DNA of 64,000 nt from Bifidobacterium cebidarum (GCF_009193305.1 NZ_WBVS01000002.1:272773-336772), one strand, 5' to 3'; numbered from the stretch's first letter, positions 27,473 to 36,553 are shown. Numbers and translations: made by a program. Notes: generated from the letters alone by a model not told the origin.

Positions 27473-29007
27473 GGCATCCTCCAGTGGCGGCCTTCGCGCG
27501 CCAGCATCTCATCGGCCTCGGCCGGCCCCCAAGTACCAGAACGGTAAGGCTGCGGTTGGCCGAGCGTGGACCAGAACTCCTCAATCGGATCGAGGATCTC
27601 CCAGCTCAGGTTCACTTCTTCGGTGGTCGGGAACAGCGGCGGATCGCCGAGCAGCACGTCAAGAATGAGGCGCTCGTAGGCCTCTGGCGAGTTCTCGGTA
27701 AAGGAGCGGCCGTAGCTGAAGTCCATGTTCACGTCACGGACCTCCATCGTGGTACCGCCCGGCACCTTGGCTCCGAAGCGCATGGTCACGCCCTCATCCG
27801 GCTGTACGCGAATCACGATGGCGTTCTTGCCGAGTTCGCGCACGGCGGTCTGCTCGAACGGCAGATGCGGGGCACGCTTGAACACCACGGCGATTTCGGT
27901 CACACGCTTGCCCAGGCGCTTGCCGGTGCGCAGGTAGAACGGTACGCCAGCCCAGCGGCGGGTATCGATATTCAGCTCGATTGCGGCGTAAGTCTCGGTG
28001 GTGGAAGCCGGGTCGATGCCCTTTTCCTCCAAGTAGCCGACCACCTCATGCGAGCCCTGCCAGCCCTTGGCGTACTGGCCACGGGCGGTGTGCAGCGACA
28101 GATCCTTCGGCAGACGCACGGCGGAAAGCACCTTGGTCTTCTCCGCGGTCAGATCCTTGGCGGTGAAGCTCACCGGCTCCTCCATGGCGGTCAGAGCCAT
28201 CAGCTGCAGCAGGTGGTTCTGAATCACGTCTCGTGCGGCACCGATGCCGTCGTAGTAGCCGGCGCGGCCGCCGATGCCGATGTCCTCGGCCATAGTGATC
28301 TGCACGTGGTCCACATAGTTCGCGTTCCAGATCGGCTCATACATGGCGTTGGCGAAGCGCAGGGCCAGAAGGTTCTGCACGGTTTCCTTGCCGAGGTAGT
28401 GGTCGATGCGGAACACCGAGCTCGGGTCGAACACTTCGGAGACCACGTGGTCGAGTTCCTTGGCGCTGGCCAGATCATGTCCGAACGGCTTCTCGATGAT
28501 CACGCGGCGCCAGGCACCTTCGGAGGAACGGGACAGGCCGGAAGCGGCCAGTTGCTTGGATACGATCGGGAAAGCGCGCGGTGGTACGGACATGTAGAAT
28601 GCATGATTGCCGCGCGTGCCACGGTCGCGGTCGAGCTCCTGCACGGTGGCGCTCAGACGCTCGAAAGCCTCGGGGTCGTCGAATGTGCCGCGCACGAAGC
28701 GGATGCCGGCGGCCAGATTCTTCCAGGTTGATTCCTTGAACGGCGTGCGGCAGTGGGCCTGCACGGCGGCCTTGACGAATTCGATGAAATGCTCCTGCGT
28801 CCAGTCGCGGCGGGCGAAGCCGGTCAGGCCGAAGCTTGGCGGCAGGAGACCGCGGTTGGCGAGGTCGTAGACGGCTGGCAGCAACTTCTTCTGCGCCAGA
28901 TCACCGGTGACGCCGAAAATCACCAGACTGCAGGGGCCGGCGATACGGGGCAGACGCAAATCGCGCGAGTCGCGCAGCGGATTGCTCCAGTTGGAAAGTT
29001 CACTCAT
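27469..29007 (-). CDS. zwf: Glucose-6-phosphate 1-dehydrogenase
   Basis: The 512-aa enzyme oxidises glucose 6-phosphate with NADP+. The coenzyme motif GVTGDLAQKK is near residue 35, and the active-site signature RIDHYLGKE lies at about 200-208. Length is typical. I start it at ATG 29007 because the protein then begins just before the conserved region; AGGAG lies only 2 bases from this ATG, an unusually short spacing, and no better start exists. It is the first gene of zwf-opcA, with a divergent beta-lactamase-like gene upstream. In bifidobacteria the fructose-6-phosphate shunt dominates, so this branch likely serves NADPH and pentose supply (inference). Confidence 0.95.
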   Translation of the reverse strand: MSELSNWSNPLRDSRDLRLPRIAGPCSLVIFGVTGDLAQKKLLPAVYDLANRGLLPPSFGLTGFARRDWTQEHFIEFVKAAVQAHCRTPFKESTWKNLAAGIRFVRGTFDDPEAFERLSATVQELDRDRGTRGNHAFYMSVPPRAFPIVSKQLAASGLSRSSEGAWRRVIIEKPFGHDLASAKELDHVVSEVFDPSSVFRIDHYLGKETVQNLLALRFANAMYEPIWNANYVDHVQITMAEDIGIGGRAGYYDGIGAARDVIQNHLLQLMALTAMEEPVSFTAKDLTAEKTKVLSAVRLPKDLSLHTARGQYAKGWQGSHEVVGYLEEKGIDPASTTETYAAIELNIDTRRWAGVPFYLRTGKRLGKRVTEIAVVFKRAPHLPFEQTAVRELGKNAIVIRVQPDEGVTMRFGAKVPGGTTMEVRDVNMDFSYGRSFTENSPEAYERLILDVLLGDPPLFPTTEEVNLSWEILDPIEEFWSTLGQPQPYRSGTWGPAEADEMLAREGRHWRMP

Positions 29008-29327
29008 AGCTCCTAAGCGTAGACCCCGCCTGGAATGTATCGCTAGAAGCGATATGAAAAATATTGTGATGTGAGGCACTTTGTCTGATATTGCGCCTCG
29101 CTCGGTTGGGAAGCTTTCATTTGCAATACATTTATGGATAAACAAAAGCGGTGTGGATTATGTGCTGGTGAGGCGTTGTTTCGCGCAGGTTTATAAGTAA
29201 ATATTCAGCGAAATCATGTCGTACTTTTCGCTACGTAGTCTATGAATGTGCATGTCATCCTCTTGGAGAAAAATAGTGTCCACTATTTGATTCCAATGTA
29301 TCTGTTAGCGATTTATGAAGTTCACGC
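29008..29327. other. AT-rich divergent promoter region
   Basis: These 320 bp between zwf (minus) and the beta-lactamase-like gene (plus) hold no gene. The stretch is markedly AT-rich compared with its neighbours. AGCGAAA (about 29207) and TTTCGCT (about 29226) form a short inverted repeat that could bind a regulator. Promoters for both genes must lie here. Confidence 0.5.
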
Positions 29328-31250
29328 ATGCCTAATACACCACCTTCGTTTCCGCCGCCTCACTATGTTGCTTTGCCGGATTCAGAGCGTGCCGAACATC
29401 GCCGCACTATGGCGGAACCCGTTGGCCGAGCGGATATGAAGCACAACAGCCGAAAGCCAAAAGCTGCAGCATCCACCAAGAAATCGATGTGGAAAACCTT
29501 GCATGCCGTGCATGCGGCATTAAGAGATCTCAACTCCGCGGACTATGGCAAACATACCCCCGCGAAGCGTCGTTTTGGCCGCTTCTCCGTATTGACCGGC
29601 AGCGTGTACACTCGCCGACGCGTCATGGTTGCCTGTTTTGGCCTGGTTCTACTGGTTGAAGTGCTCCAGCTCGTGTGGCCATCCGACCGTTTCTACCCGT
29701 TGGCAACGCTTGATGGCTATTCGGTTGGCGGGCAGAGCGCGCATGGTGCGGCGCAACGATTGAATGCCCGTGCATTGCAGCGTACGGTGACGCTTACTGA
29801 TTCCACCACATCCACCACAGTGACGCTTACTGCGAAACAAGCTGGAATCACTGTGGACTACGACGCGCGCGCCAAGGCGGCAGCCCGGCATTCGTTGGCG
29901 CAACGCGTCATCCCTTTCTCGTGGCTGTTCGTGCATAACACCACATCCGATGACTTGCCTGATGCGTTTGGCGCCTCGAAGGGGCAGACGCACGCCGATG
30001 CGGTCAATGCATCGGTGAAGTTCGTCGACGGCGCCTTGCAGGCGGTGGACCCCTCGGTCGGGTACACCTTCAACTCCGGTGATATTCTCAAAGCCGCAGG
30101 CTCCGGTTTTGCCAGCAGCGGCGCCGGCGATTTGGCCACGGCGACCATTGAGATGAACATTGTGCAGCCGACTGTTTCCATGGATACGGCTCAGCAATTG
30201 CTGAAGACCATTAACGCTGCACTGGGTGACGGCGTCACGTTCACATATGACGATGGCAGCTGGAGCCTGCCTGCCAGTAGCGTTGCCAAGGCCGTCAGCG
30301 CAACCGCGAACGACCAAGATAACACCCAGTTGGACGTGACCATCATCAGCTCTACGTTGATTAGGCAGCTGAAATCTCAGGGCGTCGCCCTTCAGGTGGC
30401 GCAGAAAGCCGTTGATGACGGCGCGGTGCCATCATTGTTCGCGGTCAAAGGCTATGCCTCTCGTGCGATTGATGCCAACGACACAGCCAGCGCGTTGGCA
30501 TCCATGCTTGCCAGCGGCAGCAACTCGCCGGTTGGCATCTCGATTACCGAAGTGGATAATTTCGAACTGTACGAAGGGCTGCCCACCCAAGGAAGCACGA
30601 AGGATAAACTGAGCCAGCTATTTGGCGATGCTACGTATTCGGTGGCCGTATATGACCTGAGTACGGGTAAATCCAAGCTGCAGATCAATGCGGATGAGGT
30701 GACCACCTCTGCCAGCACCTATAAGCTCTTTGTGGCTTATTCGATGATTCATGCGGTGGAGTCAGGCGATTTGACGTGGGACAGTCCGCTTAACGGTATG
30801 ACATTGAGTTCCTGCATGGCGACGATGATCGTCGATTCGGATAATGATTGCCCGGAGGCGTGGCTGAGCCTTTACGGCTTTGATGCGCTGACGGAGCAGG
30901 CACACGAAATCGGTGCGAACAACACCAATTTCCGATATGGCGATATGACCACAACCGCCAATGATCTGGCCACTGTGCTGAAAGGCTATTACAGCAATTC
31001 CATTGTCAGCGCGGATTCCGCGAACCACTTGTTCGAACTGATGGGAGAGCAGGTGTATCGCGACGGCATTCCCACCGGCATCGGCTCGGACGGCGTGGTG
31101 CAGGACAAGGTCGGCTTCCTGGATAGTCTGCTTAATGACGCGGCGATTGTGCGATGTGATAAAGGCGACTATGCGATGGTGATTATGACCGACGGATCCA
31201 GCTGGCATAAGATCGCGCAAGCCAGTTTGCTGATCTACGAGGATTTGTAA
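29328..31250 (+). CDS. Membrane-anchored class A beta-lactamase-like serine hydrolase
   Basis: This 640-aa cell-envelope protein has a basic, disordered cytoplasmic N terminus, one helix (about 103-122), and an extracellular region with a VanW/PG_binding_4-like part (about 130-400) followed by a class A beta-lactamase-like domain (about 425-640). In the latter the S-x-x-K motif is STYK and the SDN loop is SDN. The usual K-T/S-G triad appears as KVG, so penicillinase activity is doubtful and peptidoglycan binding or carboxypeptidase-like function is more likely. The start is uncertain: ATG 29328 has no strong ribosome site and ATGs at 29409 or 29436 are alternatives. Confidence 0.8.
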   Translation: MPNTPPSFPPPHYVALPDSERAEHRRTMAEPVGRADMKHNSRKPKAAASTKKSMWKTLHAVHAALRDLNSADYGKHTPAKRRFGRFSVLTGSVYTRRRVMVACFGLVLLVEVLQLVWPSDRFYPLATLDGYSVGGQSAHGAAQRLNARALQRTVTLTDSTTSTTVTLTAKQAGITVDYDARAKAAARHSLAQRVIPFSWLFVHNTTSDDLPDAFGASKGQTHADAVNASVKFVDGALQAVDPSVGYTFNSGDILKAAGSGFASSGAGDLATATIEMNIVQPTVSMDTAQQLLKTINAALGDGVTFTYDDGSWSLPASSVAKAVSATANDQDNTQLDVTIISSTLIRQLKSQGVALQVAQKAVDDGAVPSLFAVKGYASRAIDANDTASALASMLASGSNSPVGISITEVDNFELYEGLPTQGSTKDKLSQLFGDATYSVAVYDLSTGKSKLQINADEVTTSASTYKLFVAYSMIHAVESGDLTWDSPLNGMTLSSCMATMIVDSDNDCPEAWLSLYGFDALTEQAHEIGANNTNFRYGDMTTTANDLATVLKGYYSNSIVSADSANHLFELMGEQVYRDGIPTGIGSDGVVQDKVGFLDSLLNDAAIVRCDKGDYAMVIMTDGSSWHKIAQASLLIYEDL

Positions 31251-31254
31251 GCAA

Positions 31255-31287
31255 AAACCCTTGGAAACTCAATGTTTCCAAGGGTTT
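31255..31287. terminator. Bidirectional terminator between hydrolase gene and tRNA-Lys
   Basis: A perfect 14-bp stem (31255-31268 with 31274-31287) and 5-nt loop. On the minus strand it is followed by TTTTTGC, so it ends the tRNA transcript; it can also end the plus-strand hydrolase transcript. Confidence 0.85.
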
Positions 31288-31292
31288 ACTTG

Positions 31293-31365
31293 TGCCCCCC
31301 GTGGGATTCGAACCCACAACCCACGACTTAAAAGGACGCTGCTCTAACCGTTGAGCTAGAGGGGC
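31293..31365 (-). tRNA. tRNA-Lys (anticodon UUU)
   Basis: The 73-nt cloverleaf has acceptor GCCCCTC/GGGGGGC, D arm GCTC/GAGC, anticodon loop CTTTTAA giving anticodon TTT (Lys, AAA/AAG), and T arm GTGGG-TTCGAAT-CCCAC. CCA is not encoded. The anticodon stem GCGTC/GTCGT contains a T-T opposition and a G-T pair, which is unusual (see findings). Confidence 0.93.
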
Positions 31366-31457
31366 AACGTTTCTAAGATACACGCGAATGCCGGACAATG
31401 CACAATCGGCGTTGCGCATGTGGACACCGACCGCTCCGGCTCCTAGAGTGGGGCACC

Positions 31458-33134
31458 ATGTCATGCACCACGATTCTCATTGGTAAGAACGCAAGTTACG
31501 ACGGCTCGACCATCATCGCCCGTGATGACGATTCCGGCTCCGGCCGCTACGATCCCAAGCGTTTGATTGTTGTGACACCTGAAGACCAGCCGCGCCACTA
31601 TGTGAGCGTGCTGAGCCACGTTGCCGTCGATCTGCCGGATAATCCCTGCCGCTACACCATCGCGCCGAATGTCTTGCACAACCGCGGCGTATTGGCCGAG
31701 GCCGGCGCGAACGAGTATAACGTGGCGATGAGCGCTACCGAAACCATCGCCGTCAATGAACGTGTGCTTGCCGCCGATCCGATGGTCGAACTGCGCTCCG
31801 CCGTGGGCGAACCGGAAGACGCCGACTACCGGCCCGAGCAGCCGGGAGGCATCGGCGAGGAGGACATCATCACCTTGGTGCTGCCGTATGTGAGGACCGC
31901 GCGTGAGGGCGTCCGCCGTCTTGGCGAACTGCTGGAAACCTATGGCACCTATGAATCCAACGGCGTGATCATCTCCGACGTGAATGAAATCTGGTATGTG
32001 GAGACCATCGGCGGTCACCACTGGATCGCCCGTCGTGTGCCGGATGACTGCTACGCCACAATCCCGAACCAGCTGGGCATCGACGACTTCAGCTTCACCG
32101 ATGCGTTCGGCCGCCAGCGCGAGTACATGTGCAGCGCCGATCTGCGCGAGTTCATCGCCGAGCATCATCTTGACCGCACGATGGGCGCGCCTTCCGCGAT
32201 CGGCGGGCGTCATGCCCATGGTAACGGCTCCCGCACCGGTTCGCATGCCCGCCGTGCTGCCGGCTCCGATTCGGTTGTGGCTGCGGTCGATACGGATTCG
32301 GCGGCAGCCAACAGGGCCGCGCGCATCAAGGCGCGAGCGGAAGCGTTGCCGAACCGATTCAACCCGCGCAAGGTGTTCGGTGCGAGCACGCCGAAGGACC
32401 ATATCTATAACACGCCACGTGCCTGGTATATGCAGCGTTACCTCAACCCCAGCGAGGACTGGGATTCACCGGCTGCGCAGTACACGCCGGAATCCGACGA
32501 TATTCCGTGGTGCCGTGTGCCGGAAAACAAGGTGAGCTTGGAGGACGTGGACTTCCTGCTCTCCAGCCATTTCGAAGGCACGCCGTACGACCCGTACGGC
32601 ACGAAGGGCACTGCGGAATCGCGCCACCGCTATCGCCCTATCGGTGTGAACCGTACCGGCCATATGGTGGCGATTCAGCTACGCCCGTATGCGTCGGAAT
32701 CCAACCGTGCCGTGCTGTGGGTGTCGTTTGGTTCCGGCCCGTTCACCACGATTGCGCCGTTCTATGCCAATGTGGCTGATACGCCAAGTTACCTGCGGGA
32801 CACCACGCCGGAAGTCTCCACGAGCAATCTGTACTGGACGAACCGTCTGATTGCCGTAATCGCCGACGCACATTGGTTCGAAACGCATAATGCCATCGAA
32901 GGGTATGCGGAAGGTGTGCGGTCGTTCGGACACAGGCTGATCGAGCAGACCGACATCGCGCTCGAAGATATGGATGCCGATGCCGCCGATGTGCAGGCCG
33001 CATTGGAGTCCGCGAATCAGCAGATGGCTGAATACTTGCGCAAGCACACCACCAAGCTGCTCAATGACGTGGTCTACACGGCCAGCAACCTCATGCACAA
33101 CAGCTTCGCCATGTCCGACCGTTGGACGGACTAG
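31458..33134 (+). CDS. C69-family dipeptidase (PepD type)
   Basis: This 558-aa N-terminal-nucleophile peptidase belongs to family C69 (PepDA/U34), which cleaves dipeptides in the cytoplasm. The protein starts MSCTTILIGKNASYDGS; Cys3 is the predicted nucleophile, exposed after removal of the first two residues. The family segments IIARDDDSGSG, EAGANEYNVAMSATETIAVNE and NEIWYVETIGGHHW are present. A Ser/Ala/Arg-rich insertion (about 250-300) makes it longer than the 470-540 aa usual in lactobacilli. The start at 31458 is chosen for the Cys3 position; the ribosome site (AGTGGGG) is weak. It converges on the glycosyltransferase gene. Confidence 0.9.
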   Translation: MSCTTILIGKNASYDGSTIIARDDDSGSGRYDPKRLIVVTPEDQPRHYVSVLSHVAVDLPDNPCRYTIAPNVLHNRGVLAEAGANEYNVAMSATETIAVNERVLAADPMVELRSAVGEPEDADYRPEQPGGIGEEDIITLVLPYVRTAREGVRRLGELLETYGTYESNGVIISDVNEIWYVETIGGHHWIARRVPDDCYATIPNQLGIDDFSFTDAFGRQREYMCSADLREFIAEHHLDRTMGAPSAIGGRHAHGNGSRTGSHARRAAGSDSVVAAVDTDSAAANRAARIKARAEALPNRFNPRKVFGASTPKDHIYNTPRAWYMQRYLNPSEDWDSPAAQYTPESDDIPWCRVPENKVSLEDVDFLLSSHFEGTPYDPYGTKGTAESRHRYRPIGVNRTGHMVAIQLRPYASESNRAVLWVSFGSGPFTTIAPFYANVADTPSYLRDTTPEVSTSNLYWTNRLIAVIADAHWFETHNAIEGYAEGVRSFGHRLIEQTDIALEDMDADAADVQAALESANQQMAEYLRKHTTKLLNDVVYTASNLMHNSFAMSDRWTD

Positions 33135-33152
33135 CGCCGAGTCGACCTGCGC

Positions 33153-34196
33153 TTAGTTGAAACCGACGACCTTCTCGGCGATGGTGTAGCCGTTGCGCAC
33201 GATCCAGCGGCCCACCGAACCGGGAAGGTTGATTGCGCGGGACATCAGCTTGCCGCGCACATCATGGCCTATGGCGGGCGAGTACGCGTCAATCGCCTCC
33301 CACAGTTCCTTCTTCTTGGCGTAGTTGGCCTTATCTCGCGAAAGAATCAGGAACACGGAAGTCACCGAGGACTCGATGGCCAGGAAGTGAATCATGTAGC
33401 GATACAGGCCTTCGGGCACCGTGCCGCGTTCCGGTGTGGCCTCGGTCATCAGCCGATTCACCAGGCGCAGCTGGTCGACGCGGCGGATCATCACATCGGT
33501 CTGCACGCTCTGGCCCTCGCGGCCGATGAAGTAGTGGTAGAACGGCACATCCAGGTACTGGATGCGCTTGACCCACGGGAACGGCTGGTAGGAGTAATAG
33601 AAATCCACATAGAACGTGTGCTCCGGCAGCTGCAGGCCGGAATCGCGCACCACCTGGGTACGGAAGGTGAGCGCATGCATGATGATGTATTGCGCCAGAC
33701 CGAAATGCCCCAGATCATCCCATCCGAGCACGCGCCCGGCGGGAATCACATGGCGGAAGTTCACCGTGTGCTTATGACGCTTGGCCACCTTGTCGTAGAC
33801 GTAGTTGGTCACCAGCATATCGATGGGCTCAGTGGTGTCACGCTGCGCTCGCAGCGTGTCCATCACCGTGTTGATGGCCTGCGGATCAACCCAATCATCC
33901 GCGTCCACCACCTTGACGTACATGCCGGTGGCTGCGGCGATGCCGGTGTTCACCGCTCCGCCGTGGCCCTTGTTCTCCTGATGGATGGCGCGCACGATGC
34001 CGGGATTGTTGCGTTCCAGCTTCTGCGCGTAGGCCAACGTGCCGTCTTTCGAACCGTCATCCACGATCAACACCTCGATGTCCTCGGGATTCGAGGCGGA
34101 GAGCACTGAATTGACGCAACGGTCAAGATAGGACTCCATATTGTATGCGGGAATCACAAACGTGAGCGTCTTTGCCGTTGTCACCGCGTTGGCCAT
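33153..34196 (-). CDS. GT2-family glycosyltransferase
   Basis: This 347-aa GT-A fold enzyme has the N-terminal nucleotide-binding region LTFVIPAYNMESYLDRCVNSVL, VLIVDDGSKDGT, and the metal-binding motif VVDADDW (DxD variant at about 98-103). The remaining C-terminal 200 residues lack membrane helices, so it probably acts at the inner face of the membrane on cell-wall polysaccharide, glycolipid or teichoic acid precursors; the acceptor cannot be deduced. ATG 34196 follows GAGGACGTAACGAGT. Its upstream region contains a perfect 20-bp palindrome. Confidence 0.88.
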   Translation of the reverse strand: MANAVTTAKTLTFVIPAYNMESYLDRCVNSVLSASNPEDIEVLIVDDGSKDGTLAYAQKLERNNPGIVRAIHQENKGHGGAVNTGIAAATGMYVKVVDADDWVDPQAINTVMDTLRAQRDTTEPIDMLVTNYVYDKVAKRHKHTVNFRHVIPAGRVLGWDDLGHFGLAQYIIMHALTFRTQVVRDSGLQLPEHTFYVDFYYSYQPFPWVKRIQYLDVPFYHYFIGREGQSVQTDVMIRRVDQLRLVNRLMTEATPERGTVPEGLYRYMIHFLAIESSVTSVFLILSRDKANYAKKKELWEAIDAYSPAIGHDVRGKLMSRAINLPGSVGRWIVRNGYTIAEKVVGFN

Positions 34197-34221
34197 ACTC
34201 GTTACGTCCTCACATGGGTCG

Positions 34222-34241
34222 ATCGATTGCGCGCAATCGAT
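34222..34241. promoter_or_regulatory. Perfect 20-bp palindrome upstream of the GT2 gene
   Basis: ATCGATTGCGCGCAATCGAT is a perfect palindrome located 26-45 bp upstream of the glycosyltransferase start. It looks like a dimeric regulator site; the TetR encoded just upstream is a candidate binder (inference). Confidence 0.6.
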
Positions 34242-34309
34242 AGTTCGATATGTTCGTTTTCGTTGTGCTGTTAAACCGTAGCACCTTGCAGGCGCTCATG
34301 ACGCAGTCG

Positions 34310-35101
34310 TTACGCAAGTTGTTGCTCTGCGCTCACGTTCTGCGGCTGAGCGCCCATCCCGGCATTCTCGATATCGTCAGTATCGCCGCCGTGCTCTAAG
34401 TCCGTGCTGAGATGGGGCTGCTGCTGCGCCTCGCGCTGGGCCGCACGCTGGGCTTCGCGGTGTGCCTCGCGCTGGGCCCGTGCCCCCTCGAACCGCAGCT
34501 GTGGCTTGGAATCAAGCCTGCTCAATCCGTGCCAGGCCAAATCCACGATATAGGCCGCCAGCTGCTCCTTGCTGACCTTCGGCCTATCCGCCCAATACTG
34601 GCCGGTGAACACGGTCATACCCACGAGCATCTGCGCGTAATATGGCACGCCCTTGGTCGAAAGCTTCTGCCGTTTGAACGCTTCCGAGAGAATATCCTCA
34701 ACACGCATCGAGATATCGCCCAGCAGGGAGCTGAACGAGCCGGATGGGTCGGTGCTGGGCGAATCGCGTACCAACACTTGGAATCCTTCGGCGTTCTCCT
34801 CTATATAGGTGAGCAGGGCCAAAGCCGTACGTTCCACGATCTGGCGTGGATGCAGGGTCGGCGCATCCAATGCTGCTGCCAATGTGTTGATCAGCGCACG
34901 CATCTCACGGTCCACAATCACCGCGTACAGACCCTCTTTGCCGCCGAAATGCTCATAGACGATCGGCTTGGAAACCTTGGCATGCGCTGCGATCTCCTCC
35001 ATGCTCACTGCCTCGAATCCCTTGGCCGCGAACAAGGCGCGTCCGACTGTGATGAGTTGTTCTCGTCGCTGCAGCGAAGTCATACGTGAGGAATGTGCCA
35101 T
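34310..35101 (-). CDS. TetR-family regulator with charged C-terminal tail
   Basis: This 263-aa repressor has a TetR helix-turn-helix (about 15-65; AVSMEEIAAHAKVSKPIVYEHFGGKEGLYAV) and a ligand domain to about residue 205. A C-terminal extension of about 55 residues, with Arg/Glu/Ala/Gln repeats (AQREAHREAQRAAQREAQQQ), is not typical of TetR proteins and may be a disordered or coiled-coil tail. ATG 35101 follows AAGGTGGTCGGC; ATG 35083 is a possible later start. It is divergent from ftsY. A CCGAC-N7-GTCGG repeat overlapping its ribosome site could mediate autoregulation. Confidence 0.85.
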   Translation of the reverse strand: MAHSSRMTSLQRREQLITVGRALFAAKGFEAVSMEEIAAHAKVSKPIVYEHFGGKEGLYAVIVDREMRALINTLAAALDAPTLHPRQIVERTALALLTYIEENAEGFQVLVRDSPSTDPSGSFSSLLGDISMRVEDILSEAFKRQKLSTKGVPYYAQMLVGMTVFTGQYWADRPKVSKEQLAAYIVDLAWHGLSRLDSKPQLRFEGARAQREAHREAQRAAQREAQQQPHLSTDLEHGGDTDDIENAGMGAQPQNVSAEQQLA

Positions 35102-35102
35102 G

Positions 35103-35119
35103 CCGACCACCTTAGTCGG
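35103..35119. promoter_or_regulatory. Inverted repeat at the TetR gene start
   Basis: CCGAC and GTCGG flank 7 bp directly upstream of the TetR start codon, overlapping its ribosome site. A bound repressor here would block its own expression. Confidence 0.45.
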
Positions 35120-35211
35120 TGGGAGAGTCGGTGCTGATGATCGGCAATGTTCCGTGGGCGCTGTACGGCGATGCGGACTATACGGGAAGGCCCACATTTA
35201 GACTGGCAGGT

Positions 35212-36483
35212 ATGGAAATGAATACTGTTGTGGCCATTATTGGCGTGATTATTGTGGCGGTTGCATTGATCGCCCTGAGTATATGGCTGTCCAAGTCCCG
35301 CAAGCGTGACCTTGACCGTGCGATGGGCAAGGTCGCCCCTGATAATCAGCGTACGCGTGACGCGAAGGCGGCTGCCGACGCGCGCTTGGCCGCCGAAGCC
35401 GCTGCAGCTGTGCAATCAGAACCAAGTGCGACTGTGCAAGATAGCGAAACTGCCGAAGTCGCTGCCGCCGCCGCAGAACCGGCAGCCGAGCCCGCCTCTG
35501 CGTCTGTGCCGGCCGACGCCGCTCAGCCCAGTGCTGCGGCTGAGTCGGAATCCCCGGAATCCGTGGGCTCCCGTTTGACCAGGCTCAAGGCGAAGCTCGC
35601 CAAGTCCGGCAATCCGTTCGGCAAAGCCTTGTTCAACATTCTCGCCAAAGACAATCTCTCCGAAGCCGACTGGGAGGACGTGGAGGATACGCTGCTGCTC
35701 GCTGATGTGGGAGCTGAGGCGTCCGCACAGTTGGTTGATGATTTGCGTACGGACGCCCGCATCACCGGTAAGGCCGACCCCGCCGAGGTGCGCGCCACGC
35801 TGAAAGAGAAGCTGCTCGACTTGGTGGGCCGCGATACCGACCGTCGCCTGAACGCGGAAAAGCCTGGCGCGGACAAGCCGTCCGTGATTATCATGGTGGG
35901 CGTGAACGGCACCGGCAAGACCACCACCGCAGGCAAGCTCGCCCGACTGTTCGTGGCTGAGGGCAAGCAGGTGGTGATGGGCGCCGCCGACACCTTCCGT
36001 GCCGCCGCCGCCGATCAGCTGGAGACGTGGGGCGCTCGCGTCAACGTGCCGGTGGTTCGCTCGGACAAGGATGGCGCCGACCCGGCGTCCGTGGCGTTTG
36101 AAGCCGCCGGCAAGGCCAAGGAACTCAACGCCGACGTGCTGATCATCGACACCGCGGGCCGACTGCAGAACAAGTCGAACCTGATGGATGAGCTTGGCAA
36201 GATTCGCCGTGTCACCGAAAAGCAGCTGCCGGTGGGCGAAGTGCTGTTGGTGCTCGACGCCACCACCGGCCAGAACGGCATGGCCCAGGCCAAGGTGTTC
36301 GCCGAAGCCATCGGCATCACCGGCGTGGTGCTCTCCAAGCTGGACGGCTCCGCCAAGGGCGGCATCGTGATCAGCGTGCAGAAGGAGCTCGGCGTGCCGG
36401 TCAAGCTCGTGGGCCTTGGCGAAGGCCCGGACGATCTGGCGCCGTTCGATCCGGAAGGTTTCGTGGACGGCATCCTCGCCTAG
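35212..36483 (+). CDS. ftsY: Signal recognition particle receptor FtsY
   Basis: The 423-aa SRP GTPase receptor docks ribosome-SRP complexes at the membrane. It has an N-terminal transmembrane helix (residues 4-24), an Ala/Glu/Pro-rich linker (about 45-115), the N helical bundle, then the G domain: P-loop GVNGTGKTTTAGK (230-242), DTFRAAAADQLE, DTAGRLQNKS and the specificity motif SKLDGSAKGG. Membrane anchoring by a real N-terminal helix is typical of actinobacterial FtsY. ATG 35212 or the in-frame ATG 35218 could start it. It ends at a perfect 28-bp hairpin. Confidence 0.96.
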   Translation: MEMNTVVAIIGVIIVAVALIALSIWLSKSRKRDLDRAMGKVAPDNQRTRDAKAAADARLAAEAAAAVQSEPSATVQDSETAEVAAAAAEPAAEPASASVPADAAQPSAAAESESPESVGSRLTRLKAKLAKSGNPFGKALFNILAKDNLSEADWEDVEDTLLLADVGAEASAQLVDDLRTDARITGKADPAEVRATLKEKLLDLVGRDTDRRLNAEKPGADKPSVIIMVGVNGTGKTTTAGKLARLFVAEGKQVVMGAADTFRAAAADQLETWGARVNVPVVRSDKDGADPASVAFEAAGKAKELNADVLIIDTAGRLQNKSNLMDELGKIRRVTEKQLPVGEVLLVLDATTGQNGMAQAKVFAEAIGITGVVLSKLDGSAKGGIVISVQKELGVPVKLVGLGEGPDDLAPFDPEGFVDGILA

Positions 36484-36490
36484 CGTCTTT

Positions 36491-36553
36491 CATATACGTT
36501 GACTGTAGGTTTTTGAACGTTTTCTGTTCAAAAACCTACAGTCAACGTATATG
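36491..36553. repeat. Perfect 28-bp inverted repeat, dispersed-repeat family and probable ftsY terminator
   Basis: Arms 36491-36518 and 36526-36553 are exact reverse complements with a 7-nt loop. The inner 20 bp carry the TGACTGTAGG...TTGAAC core that also makes up the array at 22283-22392. It lies 7 bp after the ftsY stop and may act as a Rho-independent-like structure without a T-run. Confidence 0.88.
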
